This document shows positions 22,773-36,100 of a stretch of DNA of 64,000 nt, in pieces. Where the stretch lies: positions 11,674,001-11,738,000 of the forward strand of contig CM073566.1 of NCBI GenBank assembly GCA_037074615.1, given 5' to 3'. Made by a program: the position numbers and the translations under genes. Within the stretch, counting starts at the first letter, position 1. Each line of letters starts with the position of its first letter. The notes below the pieces were generated by a model. That model did not search any database. It saw only the letters and a list, made by a program, of their open reading frames with translations, and was not told where the DNA came from. Source of the DNA: Leucaena leucocephala. Its lineage: Eukaryota > Streptophyta > Magnoliopsida > Fabales > Fabaceae.

Positions 22773-24032
22773 TTTTGGTATCAGAGCAATAGGTTCTGGC
22801 ATAAACCAGACAGGATTCTGGCTCAAAGCATAAGATTTTGGCACAGAACAGAAGGTTCTGGCTTAGTGATGCTCTGATTTAGAAAGGTTATTTCCCTTGA
22901 GTACATGGAGGTTTAGAAAAGCCTAGTGGAGGTAAAGCTCTTAAATGAGAAAGTGAGATAAGGTAGACCCCGGATTTACGCCAAGATGGGGTAGGATATG
23001 AAAGAAATGGACACTACTTATAAGTGCAGTAAGTTGTCCATAAGAAGGAGAGCAGATAGTATGAAAAAGGTGCAAAGTTTTATGAGATAGCTAGAATGAG
23101 ATTTGCCTAGGAATAATCCTAGGACATGGCCTAAGGCTAGAGATGTGATGGGCTGATGTCCCCTAAGCAGAGGGATTCCATCACGGAGAAGTAGTAGACC
23201 TAGGGTAGAGTACCCTAGAGAACAAAAGTGATAATAAGAGATGATGAATGAGATCCATGCGACTAGAGTTCGCTAGGATCAAGAGAGAGAAGTAGAGAAG
23301 CATTGGCTAAGAGTACTCTGGGAGGTAGCTCAAGTTGTGAAGCCAATAGCAAGAGAAAGAGGCAATAGTTCAGGCAGGGGTCTGATCAAGGTGAAGATCA
23401 GGTTGGAAAGCAGAGATGTCAAAGTGGTGAGCCATGGCACATAGGAGTGTCGAGCAGGGCAATGCAGTGGTGAGAGAAAGGCCACTTTGTAAGAAGTTGC
23501 CCTACGAATGCTGACATCCCTAGGAAAGGTGTTTGCTCTTACCACAGACAAAGTCTCCAATTCCCTGAGGTTGACCCTAAGAATGGTTAAGGAGAACCAT
23601 AGCTATAAGGGCGACTGAGCTGTAAGGGACTATATGCCTAGATGATGATGTAGATAATGAAGAGTTCCTTTCTGATCTAGAGAATGTGGTTATTGTAACG
23701 AGTCATGAGAAATAATTAGTAAGATAATAAATCTGTCTTAACTCAGTGATGAGGTTGCTGTATGAGGGGTTAGAACATGGATAGCTGTAAGCAACTATAA
23801 TGAGAGATGTTAGTTGCTAAGAATCCATGTGGAAGGTCTGGGACCAAGCTGTTGCTCCTCTAGACCATCACTGGAGTGAGGATAAGACAGAGAGGGATGA
23901 TCTTACTGGTTATATATATGATTGCGTTATAAAAACCACATAGCTGTATAGATCAGTAAGAAGTTCTCTTCAGGGAAAGATGAGGTATCCCTTAAAATTT
24001 TGAGGACGAAATTTTTAAAAGGGGAGGAGAAT
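22773..24032 (+). other. family-A internal domain 2
   Basis: 1,260 bp, nearly identical to internal domain 1, with primer site 22776-22787, zinc-knuckle relic 23417-23500 and polypurine tract before 24033. Observed differences include A/G changes near 22866 and 22993. Confidence 0.85.
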
Positions 24033-26806
24033 TGTAACATCTCGATTTTTGGTCTAGGAGAACTGGGAAGTAGTCTGATATGGGCAGGCTGCTAAACCCG
24101 TAGTCCCAGGGTAGTAATCTGATATGGGCGGATCACTTACCTGTATTTTGTAGGATCCGAGGGATGAGCTAAGTCCTTTAGGATGTAAAGATGAGTTAAG
24201 TCTTTAACCTACAGAATCGGGACAGTTCGCCTAGGTTCAAAATGAGGAATGTGAGGAATATCCTAAGTCTTAAGCCTAGGAATTCTGCAGGTAGCTTGAT
24301 ATGGGCTGGCTCCTGTGTAAGATAACCTGATATGGGCGGGTTGTCGAGCCTTTCAATTAACGATGACTCCCGAAGAGTTTAAGGGATGAGTTATTGAAAG
24401 AGAATTTCTAGAACTTAAGATGAAGGATAAGAAGATGAGAATAGATGCTAGAAAGAGAATGCAGGGGCAAAATCGTAATAATGGGAAAGATCGGGCTGGT
24501 AGCCGATGAGTACCATATTTTGCCAGAAAATAGAGAAAATTATGCTGATCATTTCACTGAACTGTGAAATGTGCATATGAGGTCTCTATGTGTATGAAAG
24601 AATTAGAAATGTGACCAGGGGTAAAATGGTCATTTTGGAAAAGTGTGCGCGTGAGTGCTTTTTCAGGCCAAAACAGCCCGGTCCGGATAAAATATCTGAA
24701 AATACCGGGAGATAGAGAAAATGATTCCGGGTTGACTGAGGAGCCACGGAATTTTGATTTGAGGTCCCGATTTTTCTGTAAAAATTCCGGAAGATGGGAA
24801 TTTACAGTTATAATCGGTAAAGGAAAAGCAGTTCCGATAGGGATGATCGGACTGTGGCCAGGGGGCCGTATAGTGTTTCGAAGGCCTATAGTGACACCAG
24901 GGAAGGCCCAGGCCCATAATATCAGTCCAGTGGTAAAAGGGGCCGGTGTCCGGGGAAAAGGTGCGAAATGACGAAAATGCCCCTATGTTATAGAACAGCT
25001 GAAGAATGAGTAAAGGGTATTTTGGTCATTTGCCTAAGGTTAGACAGTCAAGGGAAGTTATCTGGATAATTGACCAGGGTCAGAGAATACTCTGGTAAGA
25101 TGGGAAAAGACAATAATGCCCCTAGACCTAGTAAAGTAAAGAAAGAGAGACTAAGGGCATTTTGGTAATTTGCCAAGGGGTGTTTCTTGGGAATCGTGCC
25201 ATCAGAGTACTTGGGCTGGATCAGAGACCCAAGATGATATTCTCAGGCCCAAAAACGTGGCCCAGTAGTTGTGAGGAAAAGTGTCATTAAAATAATGATT
25301 TAATGACTTTTCAGTAAAGTAAAGTTACTCGGTTGGCACGATAACCGAGGAGGTGATCAGATAAAGTCCGGGACTTATCTGGATAGCATTGGAAGGCGTG
25401 AAAGGTCCATTCCAGGTGCCACATGGCGCAATCTTAGAGGCAGAAGAAAAGTAAGGACACGTATTACGGTGCAAGACTCTGGACCGGTACTGGATTGGAC
25501 TGAACTGCTGAGTCAGCTGATGAGGTATCCCGGGTTTTAGACATGTGAGAAATGTGCTGCTGAGGTGTCCGCTGAGGTGTCCACTGAGGTGTCCTGGATG
25601 ATGCAGTAAAAAGGAATAAAAGAAAATAGGAAATTCCAGGAAAAACCAGGACCACAAGTTCATATGGCTTCAAAATTACAGGAATGCCATTGAAGGAAAC
25701 TATAAATACCCCCTCCCCCTCCCATTTCATGCATCCCACGGTTTTGAGCCTTTTAGAGAGAGGAGGAGGTGCTAGAGAGAGAAAGTGAGAGGAAGGAAGA
25801 AAGAAAGAAAGGAAGTTCTGGCGGAGCTGGAAGCAGAATAGAGATAGTAGAGCTCTGCTAAGCTTTTGAGGTAGTAACTAATCCTAGCTTTTATGTAATG
25901 GCTTTGTGATTTGTTGTGCTATTGTTTGGTTGGATTGTTGTCTTATATGTTATGCTTGAAGCTCTATTGCAATGCTATGATCATATGTTATTGAGTATAG
26001 AAGCACGCAGCATACTTATCTGTACACAATCACAAGCAAGCACTATTACACTGCATTACATATATTGTTATGATTGTTGCTACTGAGATTCCCCCGAATC
26101 TCATCCCCATCCATAACCCATTACAGGGAGGTTATGCTGAAGTGGATTTTGAGAATTTTGAGAGACGTCGTTATGCTGCCGAAGTAAAGACTGAACATCA
26201 GTATATGATAAGTACTGTGTACGTAGTACTGTCTAAGGAGGCTAGAAGTGAGTGGACCTAGCCGGTTCATCTAGTCTTTCCTGGGTACTACGTAGAATGG
26301 TAGTTCTCATGAGGGGATTACCGAATCAGTACAGTTCAGTTCTTTGTACAGATAAAGCGTAGCGGTTATGCTGCCGGAGTTTAGGCAGAAAGAGATGTAA
26401 TAGAGATAGCAAGATTATGTATATGTCTTGTTGTGTATGCCATGCTGTATGAAATTATGTTATTCAATGATAAGTATTGTTTGGCATATTCAATTTATGT
26501 ATGGTAAATTAAGGGGAAATTCGCAGGTCCTGAGGTAGCAGTGGTTTGACCTCAGTTTGACCTAGTAAACGAAGGAGTTTGGCTATGAAATTTGGCAGGC
26601 TAGTCGTACACATCTGGGGCATTACGTGGATAGGTAATAAGCCTCATTTGGATGTGTAGAATGAGATAAACCAGTTCTCAAAGTAAAGGTCCAAAATAAG
26701 GAACTTAAGAGTAGAAATTTTAAATTTCTGGGCTTAAGTTAAGATATGATCGAGCTAATATTGCTTCCGCAAGTGTATTCTGAGGAGTCTAAGGAAGGAT
26801 GTTTCA
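24033..26806 (+). repeat. family-A array, LTR 3
   Basis: 2,774 bp, ending GGATGTTTCA at 26806 and followed not by a primer site but by the TSD GGAAG. This proves it is the right-hand end of the array. Confidence 0.9.
25701..25708 (+). promoter_or_regulatory. TATA box, family-A LTR 3
   Basis: TATAAATA in the same context as in LTR 1. Confidence 0.65.
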
Positions 26807-26822
26807 GGAAGCAAGTGAAAGA

Positions 26823-29800
26823 TGTAACATCCTTACTTTCGTACATCTTAGGGACCATTCGGTAGCATTTAAAACCACTTACATGACCTTTGAAGTCTAT
26901 TAGCTAAATCTGGAAATTTTACTCTTGGCGAGGGACTATTCATATAGTATTCCAAATTCGGCGATAAACTTTGATAGATCATAATTAATTCTAGAAAAAT
27001 TGAAATGAAGTGGTTCAAAATTATACTCGAAGATAACATCTTGAAGTTTAAGGAAAAAATAATTTCATGACCAAATGCTTAGCACATTGATACAGTTTAT
27101 TCATTAAATTTACTGTTTATTTGGTCAAAAATTCTGAAAACAGATTATGGTCCCCATCTTTGGAAAATTGGTTCTCTTTGTATAGACATCGAAATAAGGT
27201 GTTCTTGGTGTCAAAACGAAGATTAACATGTTAATTAAATTTTTGTAAAATTTCATACATTTATTCCATCATTTACTATTTTTCTTCACATCATAAACAT
27301 TATTACTTAAACCAAACATACAGCATCATTACTTGCAAGAATTCTTTACATAACATCATATAACATTTACATTGACCAATCCCTAACTCCTCTTCATGCT
27401 TCTTCATCCTCTTTCCTCATTCATAAACCTGTGGGGATTGGGATTAAATGGATGGGTGAGATTTCTGGGGAAATCTCAGTAGCAAACAATACTAAACAAT
27501 GCATGTATTAATGTAATTGCTTGTGCTTGCTTGTGAAAGTGTTACCATAGTATAATGAGCATGCTTCCATGTATCATATGAAATACAATTGGCCAAAGTA
27601 ATCATAGAAACAGAGCTTCAATCATTTACACATATGCACACAATTTAACAAAGCCATAGCACAATCAAGCATAACATTCAATACATACAAGTTTAGGGTA
27701 AGTTTACTACCTTATTACTTTACTCCCTTTCACTTTAACTTTGCTTTTTCCTTCTTACTTTTCTGTGATGTGTGACTGCCTCTTTTGAGTCCACAACCAA
27801 ATCCTAACATCACATAATCATCCATTCATTACAATCTAACTTCTCTTGAACATTAAACTTATTTTAACTAACATAACATCCTTTAATCTTTACCAATTGA
27901 CTTGGCCTTTGAATCAATTGATGTCTTGACCTTATCCTATATAATTCCATCTTTTGAATCCATTTATGAGCTTAGAATCATGAAATTCCAGCTCCCATGC
28001 ATTGTTCTAGACAGATTTGAAAAGCATGCATAATTCTTTCAAAAATTATCATTTTGATTCCAATACTTCCCATACTTGTTTCTCCACTTTATCCCACACA
28101 ACTTTTCATTTTAAAACCATTGAAAGCATCAAAATCATGAAATTCCAATCACTATTCATGCGAGTGAACAGTAACAGACAATAATTCCAAACATTACAAC
28201 TTTCAATGCCTATGTTTCCAAGGTTCAAAACCTATCCAATCCTACACAAAATCATCATATAAATTCAATGGAAGCATTAGATCATTGAAATTCCATCTCC
28301 TTATATCATGAACAGTACATGAACAGTGCAAACCGAATTGTTCCATCCATGGCAAAGTGAAGAATATCAACTTGATTTGACAACCAATCATCTAACTAGC
28401 TTGTTTAAGCTTTAATCACATAACTCTAACTTTAATTTCTTCTTTCTCCTTTCATCTAAGATTTTGGACAGCATATATACCTTAGAGAAAACTCAACTTT
28501 CTTCCATTAAAACCCTATGTTCAAGCTCCCAAATCAAAGGAAAATAAGTTAGGATAGATTGCTTACCTTTAGTCTCTAACTTTCTTGAACTTTGGACCTT
28601 GGATTCTTCTTTGTCTTGGCTTGAGTTTCCATTTTGCCATAGTTTCCGCAAGGGAGAATGCTTCATGGTTTTGAGCAGAAAAATGGGGGTATTAATAGAA
28701 AAATTCCATGGAAAATGGTTGGCCAAGATTGCTTTGATTACTATTTGATCTAATGGCCAAGATTGCACCTTGAATCTTGTCTTGCCCACCAAGACAAGTT
28801 GAGATAAAATCACATGACAAAAATCTTCTCTTCCCCTTGCCTTGGACGCCATGTGTGTGCTTTGGTGGGTCCCACCATGTGCAAACCCTAATTCTTACTT
28901 TATTCCCTTTTTTTCAAAAATCCATAAATTATTTATTATTGGAATTGGGCTCCAAGACAACTTTTGGGACTTATTAGGCTGCCCTAGGACGAAATGTTGG
29001 GCCTCTTTTAGGTCCAATAGGTACTTGGCACAAATCCCAATGCACTTTCCTTATATCGATATCCTTAATGGTTCTAACATTTTTAGAAATTCATTCTAAT
29101 ATAAAATAAATTCTTTGCAAAGTTTCATAATTTTTTGAGACCCAGAAGTCCTAATAAAAATTACATACAATTCCTTTAAACCCTTTATCGGTGTCCTTTT
29201 TCATCGTAAATTTTATAATTAATTCTACAGGACTCCTTTTTTACTTTTGTCAGTTTCATAAATTCTCATATTAATTATAAGAATTTACTGCCAAATTTCA
29301 TCTGATATCCATCCATTGTGGAATGACCAAAATACCCTTGGTGCCCTTCCTTGCACAATATTAACCCTAAGAGCATAATTATCATTTCACACCTCTTTAT
29401 ACCTTATCAGGGCATATACTGACTCTGGTAATCATTCTTATACTCATCTTAGCATTTTTGGCCTGTCCAAAATTCCCTCAACTCATCTCTTATACAATAG
29501 TACAACCTAGGGGCATTTTCATAATTTTACACTTTTTCGGGGTTCCTCTGGACACTGGCCCACATAACTGATTAGTTACCTTATTGGGCCTCTGGGACAC
29601 CATTTTGGGCCTTTGTATGGTCCACTAACTTTATGACACAAATCCCGAGAAACCTCTCCTGAAGGTATTTATCAGGTATTTTATTCTACTATAAATTCTA
29701 TTAAAAATTCTACAGGATTCCTTTTCTGATCCTGTCAATTTTATAAATTCCTATATTAATTATAGAAATTTACTGTAAAACCTCATCTAATTCTGAGGTT

Positions 29801-30044
29801 TGAAAAATATTGTAATAATTTTCCTAACTTCAGAAATTTATATCAATTTTTTGGGACCTCAAATCGAATGTTGCGTCAAACTAACCGGAATAATTTTTTC
29901 TATCTACTGGTAAAATTTGGGTCTGATATGATTTCGGGCATTTTTTGGCATTTTTCAGCTCAACTTTCTCTTAATTACACTTTTGCGCCTTGAACTTTTG
30001 ATAAATTACATTTAGGTCCTTAAACTTTTAAAAATTAAACTTTA
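26823..30044 (-). mobile_element. diverged LTR, family D, left part
   Basis: A minus-strand LTR whose 3' end is TGTAACATCCTTACTTTC on the plus strand at 26823. The first 350 bp match, inverted, the 3' end of the family-C LTR (42430-42810). 29320-29640 match the U3 of the mosaic LTR (9590-9850). A TATA-like TATTAATA lies near 28691-28698 on the plus strand. It is interrupted at 30044 by the copia element and continues for a short way at 39028. No coding sequence is accepted; the antisense frame at 28493-28852 crosses the promoter. Old and diverged. Confidence 0.6.
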
Positions 30045-31965
30045 TGTTGGATATTGTGCCCTAGGGACCAATCATTATATTATGAACATTGTTGATTTAT
30101 GAATTTCTTAATTATGTTATCACATTATTTGCATGTTTACTGTGATGACCATCCTTGGATAACTCATGATTTTATCCTAAATATCCCTGGTCGGTCATCT
30201 ATGCGGGAGCAGAGATGAAATAAGACCAGTATGACTTTGAAGATATATAGAGATATAAATCAAAGTCATAGGCACATGTAAGAGTACAAGGTGTTGGACC
30301 GACCCGCTGTGAGATAGCTGCATAGGTTAAGTCATAAGCTTCTCTCATATACAAACCATGTCACTATACCCTTTGACCTGAGATCATCATGGATTCATAC
30401 ATGACAGACGCTCAGCTTTGACTTAGTCAAAAGTCACTTTTGACCGAGTGATCATAAAGACTATGTTCAGGCTCAGTGGTTTTTCATGCGGAGGAATGTG
30501 AATAGTCAAGATGGAATTTGTCCCTCACATTCGTAGAGAGATATTACTGGGCCCCTCGATGAGTGAGTCTGAGAAATATATGGCCATACTATAATGGAAA
30601 GGTAGTTCCATTTCTATAGTTAGACTACTCAGGGATCGAGAAAGTAACGTTCAGGAATAGGAGGATGACATTCTTCATGCCTCATCCATGACCGAAATAT
30701 CGTGTGACAAAAAGGACGTGATATGGTTGTATGAAAGGTAACATCGTTCATCGATCCTCATATGATTTGGGTAGTCGTAATGTCTTGCTAGAGACCGCTT
30801 ACGACTTGTGGGTCAGTATAGTAACTGGCCCACTGCTAACTTCAATGGGCCTACAGGGTAGCACACAAAATAGCCCAATAAGAGCTATGATGGCCAGATT
30901 CATTGAATCTAAGATATGTCCAGATTCAATGAATAATCTAGGTGGATATATATATTTTATATATATATAAATTCGTATATATATATTATTTATATAATAT
31001 AAGAGATATTTGCAAGATTTAATTTATAAGGATAAATTAAATCTCTATCACTTTTAAATTTAAATTTAAATTGATATGATCTATTTGAGTTTGAAATTTA
31101 AATTGATATGATATCTCAAATTTGATTTATAAGAATAAATCAAATATAATTATGTCTTATCTTAATTTTAAATTAAATGAATAGGTGAATTAAATTTGTG
31201 GGACGGATTTAATATAAACCATATTTATTTAATTAGTTTCTTATCAAATTATGCAATATATGATACTGTATTAATTTCAAAATTAATATAAAATTAATTC
31301 TGAAATCCAACCCAATCAGAATACCGATAGCGTCCTATATATTTGACATTAGGGGCTAGGGTTCTGAACGAGACAAAAGGGTCAAGGAGAGTGCAAAAGG
31401 TTTGCAGATAAGAAACGACCAAAATAGAGACGATGAGGACGGAATCTTGAGAAGGCCCTAGAGGGACAAGAGGGGCTAGCACGTCGTTCGTGGTTAGAAA
31501 GCTGTTCGTGTTGATACCGGTAGAGGAAGCCGATAGGAGTTGTCAACTTCTTGTGATCGAGGAGAGAGCACCAGGTACGACGACAAGTCGCGACTCGTAG
31601 ATACTTAGGTTGCGACCATACAGGCGTCCTGAACATCAAAAAATTGAAAAAGACGACAGGTCGCAACCAGAAGCTGAGGAAGTCGCGACTGACAACTCCA
31701 GAGACGACAGGTCGCGCCTGGAAGCTTAGGAGGTCGTGACAGAAAACTCCATAGGTGATAGGTCGCGACTATAAGCTGAGTAGGTCACGACTGAAAACTC
31801 CGGAGGCGAAGAGTCACGACTTGTGGACACGGAGGCCGCGACGATAGTTCGAATACCGAAAGTAACACTTCTTTCTCCTTGACTTAAACACATTCGATAG
31901 ATCCTGGCAGGGAATGGAAAAAATTTTAAAGTTAATTTCCGCTGCGTGTCTTCCAATTCCCTTCA
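30045..31965 (+). repeat. copia 5' LTR
   Basis: Opens TGTTGGATATTG and closes AATTCCCTTCA. A very AT-rich block lies at 30940-31020 and a GTCGCGAC array near the 3' end. A central tract (about 30720-31690) is almost identical to the 3' LTR while both sides differ clearly. Confidence 0.92.
31587..31842. repeat. GTCGCGAC minisatellite, array 3 (copia 5' LTR)
   Basis: Cores start at 31587, 31609, 31660, 31682, 31711, 31733, 31762, 31784, 31813 and 31835. Steps are 22, 51, 22, 29, 22, 29, 22, 29 and 22. Exact GTCGCGAC occurs at 31587, 31682 and 31762. Confidence 0.85.
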
Positions 31966-31966
31966 G

Positions 31967-31980
31967 TGGTATCAGAGCCA
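31967..31980 (+). other. primer-binding site, Met-tRNA type (copia)
   Basis: TGGTATCAGAGCCA one base after the LTR end; complement of the plant initiator tRNA-Met 3' end. Confidence 0.9.
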
Positions 31981-33116
31981 TGCCGTTTTATGTTTAAGTG
32001 TGATTGTTGATACATGTGATGTATGTTAGACTTCTTAGCAGATTATATGATAACATGTGAATTATGGAATCCGTTTTATGTATGACATATAAGGAATCCA
32101 AAAGGAAACTAAAATCGGTGGTGTATATTAATTAATTTGATCAATTAATATTGATGGGGGGGTCTAAGGAAACTGAATTGAGATTCTTGATTATTTATCA
32201 AAAATGATTTGATCAATTTAGCGGGACCGCCGTGGCTACCTGGTCGTAGCGCAATATAATCGTCATATATACTGCCTTTCCTGTTGTATGAATGTTTTGA
32301 AATATTTATTGCCCTTCACATAACATGAATTTTGATTCTTGAATGTTTGGGTATGGTGAACAATATGGCTCTAGATTATAAGTGTTATAATTTTTCTAAA
32401 TACGGCCTGCATGTCGTGCCTTCCTCTAATTACTCTCGTTGTACATTCTCTTCTCATCTCACTCCCCTCGAATGTTAAAACGAGGTTTCCTTATGTAATT
32501 TTCCTCTTCTTATTAGAGAGCTCCTCTCATTGGCTTGAGGGGACTTAAGATAGGTGAGCCATATTGTATCACGTTTAAAATTATGCATCTTATGCTTATG
32601 TATTCTATATGCATATTGCTTGTATGAGATACAACCGAGATACATGTATTTTGTAAACCAGATAGTTAATTAAGCCCTCTAAATGAAATATTAAGTCATA
32701 ATGCCGTCAATTAATGAACACTTGTCAAAACCTCAATTGCTCACTTGTAGGCTCCACCAAAGTGGGTGCATTTGAGTTATCTTGGGGAGATAAGCAAAGA
32801 GTAATGGGGCTACTCACATATGTTTGTTATTGTTTGACTTAATTGAGATTATCAAAACGGTTTTGGGTCTCAAGGCATTAGATAGGATTAAAACATGCCG
32901 AATCATATGATGATGGAATCCCATGAATATCTAAGAGTTACATTTGATGTAATTGGTAAAGCTATTACCTACCTAAATAACTTAAAGTTAAGTGTCCTGC
33001 CAAAGCGGACTTAAGTTTAAACCAAATATGGATCTTAGCCCACTAATTATTACATTGAGGGTTGTTTTATTTAGTGGGAGATTGCTAATTCAATTGCATA
33101 TTTTAATTGTAGAATC
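31981..33116 (+). other. copia untranslated leader
   Basis: About 1.1 kb between primer site and gag start, AT-rich, with no frame resembling a known protein. It ends AGAATC before the gag ATG. Confidence 0.7.
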
Positions 33117-36100
33117 ATGACGACTAGTAATACTACTACATTATCGTTGCGATCTGTCCATGAGAAGGACAAACTCAATGAGACAAACTTTCTTGATTGG
33201 TTCAAAAACTTGAGAATTGTTCTTAAGCAGGAAAGAAAGGCATATGTCCTAGATCAACCCATTCCTGAGGAGCCAGCAGCTAATGCTCCTAGAGCTCAGA
33301 GAGATTCTTATGCAAAGCATAAGGAAGACTCTGTCGATGTGGGATGCTTGATGCTTGCCACTATGGTTCCGGAGCTCTAAAGAGATCTAGAACACATGGA
33401 GGCTTATGAGATGATTGTTCATCTTAAGGAAATGTTCCAGCAACAGGCAAGGCAAGAGAGGTATGAGACCACTAAGGCCTTATATTCCTACAAGATGGCT
33501 GAAGGTGCATTAGTTAGTGCTCATGTATTAAAGATAAAAGGGTACATTGATCACCTTAAGAGTCTTGGATTTTCCATGAGCCAGAAGTTAGCTATGAATT
33601 TGATCTTGAACTCACTCCCAGAAAGTTAGAACCAGTTTGTCATGAACTACAACATGAACAACATGGAGAAATCTATTTCTGAACTGCATGGGATGCTTAA
33701 AACTGCTGAGCCGAGTGTTAAGAAGAAGCCCAGTATAGTTTTAATGGTTCAGAAAGGAAAACGTATGAAAAAGAAAGGCAAGGGGAAAGGGAAGGGTCAT
33801 GGCTCATCAGGTAAGACCAAAGAGTCACGCAAGCCCGAAACCAAGCCTGCACCAAAGAAGGCAAAGCCTCCAAAGGAAGGAGTTTTCTTCTTCTGCAATG
33901 AACCGGGTCATTGGAAGAGGAATTGCAAACTCTACCTTGAAGATCTGAAAAAGAACAAGAAGGATAGTGGGGCTATCGCTTCAGGTATTTATGTTATAGA
34001 CATTCATCTCTCTACTTCCACTACATAGGTATTAGATACTGCATGTGGTTCTCATATTTGTACAAATATGCAAGGCCTAAAGGATAGTAGGAAGCTGATG
34101 AAGGGCGAAGTTGACCTACGAGTTGGAAACAGAACAAGGGTTGTTGCTTTAGCTGTAGGCACTTATGAATTAGTTCTGCCCACTGGGCTTTTGTTAGTTT
34201 TGAACAATTGCTATTATGTTCCTGCTTTGAGTAGTAACATTGTTTCTCTTTCTTATTTGGATAAGGAAGGTTACACTTCTATTACTGGGAATGGTAGATG
34301 TTCCATTTATCCTAATGATGTTTTCTATGCTCATGGTGATTTCCATGTTGATCATTACATATTAAATTTAGAATAACCCAATCATGGAAATATCTATAAC
34401 ATAACCGCCAAAAGGGTTAAACCAAATTATTTGAATCTGATACACCTCTGGCACTGTCGTCTGGGCCACATAAATGAGAAACGCATTTCTAAACTCCATC
34501 AAGATGGATTTCTCAACTTATTTGATTTTGAATCATATGATACTTGCGAATCTTGTTTGTTAGGAAAGATGACAAAGTCATCTTTCACTGGGCATAGTGA
34601 GAGGGCCACTGATTTGTTGGGCCTCATACATACAGATGTGTGTGGACCGATGAATACAAATGCTAGAGGAGGTTATTCGTACTTTATCACATTCATAGAT
34701 GATCTTAGTAGATATGACTACGTCTATCTAATGAAACATAAATCTAAATCTTTTGAAATGTTCAAGATATTTCAAAACCAGCTTGGCAAAATAATTAAAG
34801 CCCTTTGATCTGATTGAGGTGGTGAATATTTGAGCCAAGAGTTCATTGATCATCATAGGAGTTGTGGGATAGTCTCACAATTGACTCCTCCAGGAACACC
34901 ACAATGGAATGGAGTTTCTGAACGGAGGAATCGAACAATATTAGATATGGTTCGATCCATGATGAGTCGAACAGATCTTCCACTATCCTTTTGGGGCCAT
35001 ACCCTAGAGACAGCTGCGTTTACACTGAATCGTGTTCCATCTAAGGCAGTTAAAAAGACTCCGTATGAGATATGGACTGGGAGGAAACCTAGTTTGTCTT
35101 TTCTCAAGATTTGGGGATGTGAGGTCTATGTTAAGCAACAGGCCTTAGATAAATTAGCGCACAAATCCTCAAAGTGCCTTTTTATGGGATATCCTAAGGA
35201 AACCAAGGGATATTATGTCTACAACCCCACTGATAACAAAGTGTTTGTTGTCAGAAATAGTATCTTTCTCAAATGATAATTTATCTCTAAAAGAACCAGT
35301 GGGAGAAAGGTACACCTCGAAGAAGTTTGAGAGCCGCAAGACACCACAGAACTAGAGATGGAAAATAGAGAAGACTCACAACAAGTTGTTGAGACTCCTC
35401 AAGTCACGCAAGGCCCACGGCGATCTAATAGGGCACGACTTCAGCCTCAGAGATATGGATTTCTGATTTCTGACAATCGTGATGTGTTGCTCATTGAGCA
35501 TAATGAGCCAACTACCTATCGAGAAGCTGTAGTGGGACCAAACTCTGAAAAATGGCTTAATGCCATGAAGTCTGAGATGTAATCCATGTACAATAATCAG
35601 GTATGGACCTTATTTGACCCGCCTAAAGGTGTAAAAACTGTCGGGTGCAAGTGGGTTTCTAAATAGAAAACTGACATGGATGACAATATTAATGTCTTCA
35701 AGGCACGACTGGTTGCAAAAGGATTTACTCAAACTCATGGTGTAGACTATGATGAGACCTTTTTCCCAGTTGCAATGGCCAAATCAATCAGAATCCTCCT
35801 TGCCATTGCAGCATATTATGACTATGAAATATGGCAGATAGACGTCAAGACAGCCTTCCTTAATGGAAAGCTCCTTGAGGATGTGTACATGACACAACCT
35901 GAAGGGTTTGTGCATTCCGAGGACTCTGGTAAGGTGTAAAAGCTTCAAAGGTCCATTTATGGACTGAAGCAAGTATCTCAGAGTTGGAATCATCGTTTTG
36001 ATGAAGTAGTCAAAGAGTTTGGATTTCTTCAAAATATTGATGAACCTTGTGTGTACAAGAGAGTTAGTGGGAGCACAGTTGTATTTTTGGTACTCTATGT

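Larger units (their letters stand above)
15959..26811 (+). mobile_element. family-A array: LTR-internal-LTR-internal-LTR within one TSD
   Basis: Three LTRs (15964-18737, 19998-22772, 24033-26806) alternate with two 1,260-bp internal domains, repeating at 4,034 and 4,035 bp. The whole is bounded by one perfect TSD, GGAAG (15959-15963 and 26807-26811). There is no pol and only a decayed gag scrap. The pre-LTR sequence CGAGGACGAAATTTTTAAAA plus a GGGGAGGAGAA tract is typical of Tekay/Del-type Ty3/gypsy elements. Such a structure can arise by unequal recombination between LTRs after insertion; a sequence-assembly duplication cannot be excluded. Confidence 0.85.

Noticed and set aside
28493..28852. 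119-residue minus-strand open frame in the family-D LTR
   Set aside because: It spans the presumed promoter and has no recognisable motif; likely chance.
30731..31956. Several 60-94-residue frames in the copia LTR
   Set aside because: They overlap on both strands inside LTR control sequence and recur identically in the other LTR.
34853..35107. 84-residue minus-strand frame
   Set aside because: Antisense shadow of the copia integrase region.
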